Shown piece by piece: positions 7,406-12,095 of a DNA stretch of 12,095 bases. The notes below the pieces were generated by a model, which worked only from the letters and a program-made list of their open reading frames with translations, was not told the origin of the DNA and did no database searches. Within the stretch, counting starts at the first letter, position 1. Each line of letters begins with the position of its first letter. The translations under genes were made by a program, and so were the position numbers. Origin of the DNA: Treponema sp. (GTDB lineage: Bacteria; Spirochaetota; Spirochaetia; Treponematales; Breznakiellaceae); the NCBI GenBank assembly GCA_031273835.1, contig JAISRD010000079.1, positions 1 through 12,095 on the forward strand, written 5' to 3'.

Positions 7406-8916
7406 GATGACAGATCCATAAGTTCCTTACAGAGTTCCCCGGCGCCTATATTCCCCTCCCTATCGGGGAAGATCAGTTCCCCCAGTTCCCTCTCCAGTTG
7501 GCGTCCGAAAAGGGGGTCCGTCAGGGCGTGGCAAAGAAGCCTGACGCCCAGGCCCCTTCCCCGGGTACCGGGTTTAGCGCCGGCCCCTTGAGGCCCGGAG
7601 GTTCCCGGGTTCAAACAACGGGCCCCGGTAACAACAGGCGGGTCCCCCTGGGGGGGAACGTGATCGGGGGAGATTACGGGAATGCCGGGAACGGCGCCGG
7701 CTTTGAACGAATAGAGCCGCTTGGGGTAGCGTTCCAGCTGCCCCCTAAACCAGGATGCGTATACCTCGTAGGCCCCCGATTTGTTAATGTCCCGGGCCCG
7801 GACAAACCGCTGCGAATAGAGGGGGGTAAAGCGGTCGGCCCTTTCTTCCAGAATCCGGTCAAAGCCGTGGGGCCGGGCATGGGTACGCAGGTCCCGGTGG
7901 GCCAGGTCAAGGCCGGCGATGTATACGTTTCCCCCGCTTATATGAAAGGCAAGATCCAGCGCGGCGGCGCTGACCGTTCCCCGCATGGGAAATACCAGAA
8001 AGGGGACGCCCATTTTCCGGAGCAGGAACTGCTGCCACAGGCTTCCGTCGCAGAGAAGCAGCACCGGCCCCTGCTCCGTCTGGGAAGGAAGGGCGGCGCT
8101 GAACCCCGCTGCAATCACCGGGGTTTGGGGCCCGAAGGAACGGACCCATTCAAAAAGATGCAGCGCCGCCCAGGCCCCGCCGTCGGTGGCGATCGCCAGA
8201 TCCGGGCTTATTCCCCCGTAACGCAGGGCGGGAAGACCCGAAGAAACGGCCAGGATCAGGGGGGGGCTGGGGAGGGCCTTCCACTTGAGTATCAGCGGGA
8301 TACTCTCTTCCAGGCTTGGGCCCGAGGCGCATACCACAACGGGGCTGTCCCCTGCCTTTACCGATACGGCATGGGTTATGATTTCAAGGTTCCGCAGGCC
8401 GTTCCTCAGCCAGCGGCGGCCGAAGCCCCGGACCGTCCTTTTGTTGGCGTCCATGCGTTTTATAAAGGTTACGGTACGGTTTAGGAGGTCCAGGCATTTT
8501 TCCCCGTAGGCGGAAAAGGAGGGCCGCCATTCTATCACTTTGATTTCCGCCGCGCCGGCATCGGGGATTTCCCGTTCCAGGAATTCAAAAAGATCCTCCC
8601 CGCCGGGCATCCATTCGGAAAGCCCGTCAATCCCCGAAACCGAGGCCCGCCGCGCCTCGGGGGAAGCGTAAAAGGGTGAACAATGGAGCGCGATGATCCT
8701 TGTCCGGGGAAAGTTTTTCCGCAAAGGGGGAATAAGGTAGCCCAGGCCCGGTTCGACAAGTATAAAAAACCGGGAGGCCCCTCCCAATTCCAGGGATCTT
8801 AGATACTTTTCCGCCTCTGCGGCGGGATCGTAGCGGGAGTGGATCGCCCCGCCCCCCATGCAGACCGTAGAAGCGCCGCTGCGGGTTGGGTAAAGGCTTT
8901 CCGTTGTACCGGCCAT
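7402..8916 (-). CDS. DUF115/Maf-type protein A (paralogue of its downstream neighbour)
   Basis: This 504-aa predicted cytoplasmic protein has the DUF115 hallmarks CASGPSL at 196-202, GISPDLAIATDGG at 235-247 and VYIAGLDLAHRDLRTHARPH at 331-350, the last matching the Maf/DUF115 pattern in which a G-x-D-L-A step is followed by a His-Ala. FGRRWLRNGLRNL at 165-177 aligns with the same motif in the next gene, and both proteins carry an HS-x-x-DP-x-x-EAE motif near the N-terminus (26-35 here). The glycine-rich N-terminal loop is weaker here (VEPGLGYLIPPL at 54-65). Residues ~408-455 are a Pro/Gly-rich linker before a short helical tail. The ATG is the only sensible start, because two in-frame TGA codons lie 18-24 nt upstream, but its ribosome site is poor. 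That and the 21-nt gap to the previous gene suggest dependence on upstream translation. The family is confident; the substrate is unknown. Confidence 0.8.
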   Translation of the reverse strand: MAGTTESLYPTRSGASTVCMGGGAIHSRYDPAAEAEKYLRSLELGGASRFFILVEPGLGYLIPPLRKNFPRTRIIALHCSPFYASPEARRASVSGIDGLSEWMPGGEDLFEFLEREIPDAGAAEIKVIEWRPSFSAYGEKCLDLLNRTVTFIKRMDANKRTVRGFGRRWLRNGLRNLEIITHAVSVKAGDSPVVVCASGPSLEESIPLILKWKALPSPPLILAVSSGLPALRYGGISPDLAIATDGGAWAALHLFEWVRSFGPQTPVIAAGFSAALPSQTEQGPVLLLCDGSLWQQFLLRKMGVPFLVFPMRGTVSAAALDLAFHISGGNVYIAGLDLAHRDLRTHARPHGFDRILEERADRFTPLYSQRFVRARDINKSGAYEVYASWFRGQLERYPKRLYSFKAGAVPGIPVISPDHVPPQGDPPVVTGARCLNPGTSGPQGAGAKPGTRGRGLGVRLLCHALTDPLFGRQLERELGELIFPDREGNIGAGELCKELMDLSS

Positions 8917-8937
8917 GCTTGTTTTACAGCGGGTTCA

Positions 8938-9876
8938 TCAGGTAACGAAGGGTTTTACCGTTTTTAGCGCTTCCTCCGGATCGGCGCTTCGAAAATCAAG
9001 CAGTTTTTCCCCGGGAAATGTTTTGAGTAAATGGCGGGCCAGGACTTCGCCGTCCAGTTCTCCGCTGAAAAGGACCATGCAACGGTTTCCCTTAAACGAA
9101 GATACCGTACCGAAGGCCGAAACCAGGGAACCGAGTTTCCCGCTTATGTCAGCGCCGGAGAACCGGATTATCAAGCCCTGGAGGGTTCCGAATTTTTCTA
9201 TCCCCGCCGAGAGGAGTTTCAGGAGTTCCCTATCTCCGCCCCCGCTTTCCGCCTTTGAAGGAACCCCGGTTTTCACAGGCGGAACTCCGGTTTCCACTTT
9301 TGGGACCCCGGCGGATTTTTCCGCTTTACGGGGGCCCGGCGTGTCCCTGACCCCAGGGGGAAGCAGGACCCCCCCGGCAATTTCTACCAGCTGCTGTACC
9401 GGGCCGTTCCGGAAGGAAAATCTGCGGTCCTCCCCCAGAAGCAGTATGTACCTGGGCAGATCCCCCGCCGGGGAACTAAGGCGCGCCCCGCCTAAGGGAA
9501 AGGCCCGGAATATAAGGGCCGGGGGGGCGGAGCCTTCGGGGGGCTGATAATCGACGGAATAGAAGGATTGGCCCGGAACGGGGGACAGCAGTTTGGCGGC
9601 CAGGGTTACCATTTCCCCTATCCCCACCGAAGCATAGGCGGAATAGAATCCGTTTTCCAGGGCAAGGCAGATTCCCACGCTGAAGGCGCCGTAGTCTTTT
9701 AAGAGGCCTATGGCCCTTTCCGGCGCTGTACGATCCCGGGTAAGGGAAAGAAGCCTGTCCAGCAGGGCCTTTCCCTTTTCGTCCAAAGCGCCCGTATCCA
9801 ACGCGGACGGAACGGGAACTTTTTTGGGAGGGGGAGAGTTTTTCCCTTCGGCAATGGCCTTGCTTAAAAGCCCCAT
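8938..9876 (-). CDS. Unrecognised 312-aa soluble protein in the DUF115 operon
   Basis: I do not recognise this protein. The N-terminus is short and basic/Pro-rich (1-25). Residues ~30-170 form an alternating helix/strand pattern (GAFSVGICLALENGFYSAYASVG, split around 63-85) that could be GAF- or profilin-like; this is a weak impression from pattern only. Residues ~175-213 are a linker holding three near-repeats beginning GVP at 190, 197 and 204. Residues ~215-312 form a second alpha/beta unit (QGLIIRFSGADISGKLG, then CMVLFSGELDG around 266-276). There is no signal peptide or membrane segment and a single Cys pair of uncertain meaning (C70, C266). The start ATG abuts the stop of the upstream gene with no spacing (TAAATG), so reinitiation is likely. 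Codon use and density match the neighbours, so it is a real gene; function is unassigned. Confidence 0.75.
   Translation of the reverse strand: MGLLSKAIAEGKNSPPPKKVPVPSALDTGALDEKGKALLDRLLSLTRDRTAPERAIGLLKDYGAFSVGICLALENGFYSAYASVGIGEMVTLAAKLLSPVPGQSFYSVDYQPPEGSAPPALIFRAFPLGGARLSSPAGDLPRYILLLGEDRRFSFRNGPVQQLVEIAGGVLLPPGVRDTPGPRKAEKSAGVPKVETGVPPVKTGVPSKAESGGGDRELLKLLSAGIEKFGTLQGLIIRFSGADISGKLGSLVSAFGTVSSFKGNRCMVLFSGELDGEVLARHLLKTFPGEKLLDFRSADPEEALKTVKPFVT
9247..9309 (-). repeat. Three-copy degenerate 21-bp repeat (GVP heptapeptide)
   Basis: Within the linker of the 312-aa protein three consecutive heptapeptides read GVPKVET, GVPPVKT and GVPSKAE (residues 190-210), reflecting a degenerate 21-bp tandem repeat in the DNA. 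The copies have diverged, so this is an old duplication rather than an active slippage tract. It separates the two predicted domains. Confidence 0.65.
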
Positions 9877-11442
9877 TTATACCAGCCCCAGTTCTTCAAA
9901 GAGTTTTTTATAGGAATCAAAGTATTCGGATTTGGCGAATTCTTCTATTTTATCCTCAGGCAGGGATTCCAGCAACTGATCCATATAGGAAAGGACGGTT
10001 TTAAGTTCCTTCTTAATGCCGGAAGGAATACCCTCCGCCGCGGCGGTTTTCTCAGGCGCCCCGGCAAGGGCCTCCCCGCTTATCTCCACGCCGCCGGTTT
10101 CAATGGTAAAATCATCGGAAAATTCCGGCGTTTCCCCGGTTTCCTCCATCATCTCTATTTCTTCAATCCCCTTAAAATCCTCGAGGTCTTCAATTTCGGG
10201 GAGTAAATCCAGGGGTTCGGCATCCGCCGCATTGTCATTACCGGGGGCGGCCTCTTCCAGGAGCGGTTCTTCAAAGGACGATTCCGTGAGGGGGATTTCC
10301 ATCATGTCTTCGGTTTCAAAGGTAAATTCACCGGATTCCGCCGCCGCGGCGGGATCGTCTTCCATATCCAGGTCAATCGAGATATTGTCCAGATCGGGTT
10401 CTTCCATGGGATTTTCGGCGAGGGACCCCAGATCGGGCTCGTCTATCGCCGCGCCGGTAAAATCCTCCGAAGCTTCCCCGCCTGAGAGGGCAAGGTTTTC
10501 CTCATCGGGTAAATCGGGCAGATCAAAGTTTTCCGCGGGCAGTTCCAGGTCCTCTTCCGTGCTTTTCCCTTCCCCGGGAAGCGGGGCCAGGGGGTCCTCA
10601 TCAAGGTAACTGGTGTCCTCGGTCAGATGAAGCATGGGGGTAACCCCTTCGCGGAGTTCATCAAGCCCGTCCTCGGCGGGGACTTCCTCAAGCTCAGGGA
10701 TTTCCTCAAGGCCGGATAATTCGTCTTCCAATTCCAGGGAAATCTCAAAATCCTCCGGCGGGGACCCGGTTCCGGCCCCCGTATCACCGGAAAGGTCTTC
10801 AAGAATTTCCAGACCGCCGGGAACGGCCGGATCATCGGAAATCTCCTCCCCCGCGTCGGAACCGGCTTCCTCGGTAAAGTTGGCGGTATTGAGGATATTA
10901 TCCAGTTCATCCCCGGTGAGGGCGATTTTTTCATCGTCCTCTTCGTCAAAGAAACCGGCGTTTTTACGGGGGTCGGAACCATCGGCCCGCGGGGAGTCTC
11001 CCCGCACCGTGGAAAGTTCTTTTTTCAGCGTTGAAAGTTCGGTCCTGATCGAGGAAAGCTCGTCGGCTATCTTCATAAGAAGCTGGGTGGAAAGGTCCGT
11101 TTTTCCCGGTTCGGGAAAATCCTCTTTGCCGGCGGAAACGAAGCCGCCGGGAGGCCCGGAATTTTCAGGGGTTTCGTCAAAATCAACCCCGGGAAGCTCC
11201 TCCGATTCGGGAAGATCCGGCAAAGAGGCCATGGCGTCTTCCCCGTCAAAATCGGAGAAGTCAGGAAGATTCAGATCTTCGGCAAAACCGTCGTCAATAT
11301 CCGGCAGATCTTCCATTTCGGGCAGGGAGGAAGAGAGGTCCTGGGGTTCGCTTTTGACCCATACTCCGTATTCATCCAGTTCCTCGGATGAACCGATATT
11401 GCTCCGGTCATCGTATATTGAAGGATCGTTTTTTCCAGCCAT
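9877..11442 (-). CDS. Highly acidic, largely disordered 521-aa protein with coiled coil and conserved-looking C-terminal domain
   Basis: No named family is recognised. The protein is dominated by Glu, Asp, Leu, Pro, Ser and Gly, with no Cys and a single Trp (W28). Three parts stand out from the acidic background: an N-terminal segment DEYGVWVKSEPQDL (23-36); a coiled coil at ~117-148 with three successive heptads beginning ELS (128, 135, 142); and a Lys-rich, helical C-terminal unit at ~475-521 (from GIKKELKTVLSYMDQLLESL to FEELGLV). A short motif GDELDNILNTANF (177-189) also looks non-random. There is no signal peptide or membrane helix, so it is probably cytoplasmic; a scaffold or adaptor role is inference. 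The ATG has a good GGAG ribosome site 6 nt upstream (11449-11452). It is the first gene of the leftward operon, and the next start follows its TAA directly. The long opposite-strand Ser-rich reading frames are shadows of its Glu/Asp codons. Confidence 0.8.
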   Translation of the reverse strand: MAGKNDPSIYDDRSNIGSSEELDEYGVWVKSEPQDLSSSLPEMEDLPDIDDGFAEDLNLPDFSDFDGEDAMASLPDLPESEELPGVDFDETPENSGPPGGFVSAGKEDFPEPGKTDLSTQLLMKIADELSSIRTELSTLKKELSTVRGDSPRADGSDPRKNAGFFDEEDDEKIALTGDELDNILNTANFTEEAGSDAGEEISDDPAVPGGLEILEDLSGDTGAGTGSPPEDFEISLELEDELSGLEEIPELEEVPAEDGLDELREGVTPMLHLTEDTSYLDEDPLAPLPGEGKSTEEDLELPAENFDLPDLPDEENLALSGGEASEDFTGAAIDEPDLGSLAENPMEEPDLDNISIDLDMEDDPAAAAESGEFTFETEDMMEIPLTESSFEEPLLEEAAPGNDNAADAEPLDLLPEIEDLEDFKGIEEIEMMEETGETPEFSDDFTIETGGVEISGEALAGAPEKTAAAEGIPSGIKKELKTVLSYMDQLLESLPEDKIEEFAKSEYFDSYKKLFEELGLV

Positions 11443-11448
11443 TACCCG

Positions 11449-11452
11449 CTCC
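11449..11452 (-). promoter_or_regulatory. Ribosome binding site of the acidic-protein gene
   Basis: GGAG on the minus strand sits 6 nt before the ATG at 11442. It is the clearest Shine-Dalgarno match in the leftward operon, consistent with this being the lead cistron while the downstream starts have weak sites and touch or nearly touch the preceding stops. Confidence 0.65.
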
Positions 11453-11466
11453 AGCTAAACGGTAAA

Positions 11467-11482
11467 CCGGGCCTACGCCCGG
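11467..11482 (-). promoter_or_regulatory. GC-rich leader hairpin
   Basis: CCGGGC and GCCCGG form a perfect 6-bp, all-GC stem around a 4-nt loop. On the leftward transcript it lies about 14 nt upstream of the GGAG ribosome site, within a leader of roughly 100 nt if the promoter call is right. It lacks a following U run, so it is not a convincing terminator. It might stabilise the message or affect ribosome access; function is inference. Confidence 0.5.
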
Positions 11483-11546
11483 CGCAGTACGTATATCGCT
11501 TATTATCGGAACTTTTCCCGTACAGTATAAATTCCCTCTATTGTTT

Positions 11547-11576
11547 AATGTAACTCATGCTTTTTAGCATTGTCAA
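11547..11576 (-). promoter_or_regulatory. Candidate sigma70-type promoter for the leftward four-gene operon
   Basis: On the minus strand a perfect TTGACA (11576-11571) is followed after 18 nt by TACATT (11552-11547), a 4/6 match to the -10 consensus. Transcription would start near 11540, giving a leader of about 100 nt. A better -10 match, TATACT (11529-11524), lies further downstream but has no good -35 box at the right distance. No sigma28-like TAAA/GCCGATAA pattern is seen. The position in the only sizeable intergenic gap, ahead of a good ribosome site, supports the call. Confidence 0.45.
11557..11570. repeat. Perfect 14-bp inverted repeat in the promoter spacer
   Basis: ATGCT-TTTT-AGCAT is a perfect 5-bp-arm palindrome with a 4-nt centre. 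It lies exactly between the proposed -35 and -10 boxes of the leftward promoter, a classical place for a repressor or activator site. Short palindromes do arise by chance, so only the position makes it notable. Confidence 0.5.
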
Positions 11577-11622
11577 TGGCGCTTTTCTAAAGAATGAAAG
11601 AAAGAAATCCGTAAATTGAGTA

Positions 11623-12060
11623 ATGAAGCTCAAGTACCTCCTTGTTCCCTGGACGGCGGCGGCCGTCTATGCCCTGTCTTCAATGTACGCCGGGGCGTCG
11701 GGTGTTCTTCCCTACGGGGCACTGCTGAAAGAACAGGAGCGGCTGCTTGATAACCTGGAAGAACTTAAGTCGGTGAACCAAAACCTGGAAGGAACGGCCG
11801 CCGCGCTGCTCTATGACCCTGAAACCGTCACGGTACAGGCCCGTGAACTGGGCTACGGAAAGGAAAATGAACGCTTTATCCGTATCGCGGGCCTTTCCGG
11901 GGCGCGGAACCGGGAACTGACCCCGGGAACGGCGGCCGCCGTGTCAAAGCCCGATTTCATTCCCGACCGTTATTTAAAGGCCGCCGCCCTGCTCGCGGGT
12001 TTTGCGGTGTTCTGCCTGCTGGTTATTTCCGATCTGCTGGGAAAGCTCCGGCGGGAATAG
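11623..12060 (+). CDS. FtsB/DivIC-like septum formation initiator with extra C-terminal membrane helix
   Basis: FtsB/DivIC proteins are small bitopic division proteins whose extracytoplasmic coiled coil binds FtsL and FtsQ. This 145-aa protein begins MKLKY, then a membrane helix at ~5-27, a coiled coil at ~33-60 (LLKEQERLLDNLEELKSVNQ) and the typical family tail: LYDPETVTVQARELGYGKENE (64-84, seen in two parts), matching the 'DPe...ARe.LGy...nE' pattern that follows the coil. Unlike E. coli FtsB (about 100 aa, one helix), it continues through a linker to a second hydrophobic helix at ~118-137 (AAALLAGFAVFCLLVI) and a basic end KLRRE, which would place both termini in the cytoplasm. The start is the first ATG after the AT-rich gap, with the positive-inside N-terminus expected. 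The gene is transcribed away from the leftward operon. Family membership is by motif; a role in division is inferred. Confidence 0.75.
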   Translation: MKLKYLLVPWTAAAVYALSSMYAGASGVLPYGALLKEQERLLDNLEELKSVNQNLEGTAAALLYDPETVTVQARELGYGKENERFIRIAGLSGARNRELTPGTAAAVSKPDFIPDRYLKAAALLAGFAVFCLLVISDLLGKLRRE

Positions 12061-12095
12061 GCTCCGCACCCCCTCCCCCTGCGCCGGATGGCAGA

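Larger units (their letters stand above)
11443..11622. other. Divergent intergenic region, 180 bp
   Basis: This is the only real gap in the window and separates the leftward operon from the rightward FtsB-like gene. It is clearly more AT-rich than the flanking coding DNA from about 11500 to 11620. It holds the leftward promoter candidate, palindrome and leader hairpin. For the rightward gene I see only weak options: TTGTTT (11541-11546) with TAGCAT (11565-11570) at 18 nt, and a TTGTCA at 11570-11575 without a good -10. The rightward gene also lacks a clear Shine-Dalgarno (GAG only 2 nt from the ATG; purine-rich run at 11591-11607). Confidence 0.6.

Noticed and set aside
7498..8484. Plus-strand open frame of 328 codons
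   Set aside because: It lies wholly antisense to the 504-aa DUF115 gene, encodes a Gly/Pro-rich composition with no motif, and has no ribosome site. It is a GC-rich shadow frame.
8915..9547. Plus-strand open frame of 210 codons
   Set aside because: Antisense to the 312-aa gene; Ser/Pro-rich without domains and no promoter or ribosome site.
10634..11458. Ser-rich plus-strand open frame of 274 codons (and a similar one at 10016-10609)
   Set aside because: The poly-Ser composition is the direct complement of Glu/Asp-rich codons in the acidic-protein gene; no independent evidence of coding.
11443..11622. Sigma28 (flagellar) promoter in the divergent region
   Set aside because: No TAAA box with a GCCGATAA-like -10 at the right spacing was found on either strand, despite the possible flagellin link of the operon.
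12088..12095. ATGGCAGA at the right edge as the start of another gene
   Set aside because: Only eight bases are visible and the preceding sequence is pyrimidine-rich with no ribosome site, so nothing supports it.
1..12095. tRNA, rRNA, CRISPR, insertion sequence or prophage signals
   Set aside because: No cloverleaf, regularly spaced repeats, transposase or terminal inverted repeats were seen; coding density and base composition look uniform.

Overview
The window is GC-rich, densely packed bacterial DNA, most likely from a spirochaete of the Treponema group. The grounds are a uvrA gene overlapping a very large LptD/OstA-type outer-membrane assembly gene (I recall the same pairing at TP0514-TP0515 of T. 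pallidum), tandem DUF115/Maf-type proteins of the kind linked to flagellin glycosylation, and a two-membrane-helix FtsB/DivIC-like protein. The genus is inferred from this context, not proven. A GC-rich member such as a termite-gut treponeme would fit.

Layout. Positions 1-2274 (+) hold the 3' four-fifths of uvrA, the damage-recognition ATPase of nucleotide excision repair; its 5' end lies outside the window. A TTG start overlapping the uvrA stop opens an 1157-codon gene (2271-5744, +). Its product has a signal peptide, a SAP-like helical segment, an Ala/Glu/Gly-rich linker, an OstA/LptA-like periplasmic domain and a long beta-barrel region ending in Tyr. This gene meets the opposite-strand operon tail to tail, with the two stop codons sharing bases (CTAA at 5741-5744).

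Positions 11442 down to 5741 (-) form one compact four-gene unit, read right to left. It encodes a 521-aa extremely acidic protein with a short coiled coil and a compact C-terminal domain, an unrecognised 312-aa soluble protein, and two different DUF115/Maf-like proteins of 504 and 554 aa. The junctions are 0 nt, 21 nt and a 4-nt ATGA overlap, so the four are probably transcribed and translated together.

A 180-bp divergent intergenic region (11443-11622) carries a consensus -35 box for the leftward operon, a perfect 5+4+5 palindrome in the promoter spacer and a GC-rich hairpin in the presumed leader. To its right, 11623-12060 (+) encodes a 145-aa septum-formation-initiator-like protein with an additional C-terminal membrane helix. 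The last 35 bases show nothing that can be called.

Working idea: the leftward operon is the least explained part. It places two probable sugar-transfer or nucleotide-sugar-fold proteins under the same control as an acidic, apparently disordered scaffold-like protein and an orphan protein. This could be a cytoplasmic glycosylation module, for example for flagellin, but no flagellin or sugar-synthesis gene lies in the window. No RNA gene, mobile element or CRISPR array was seen.
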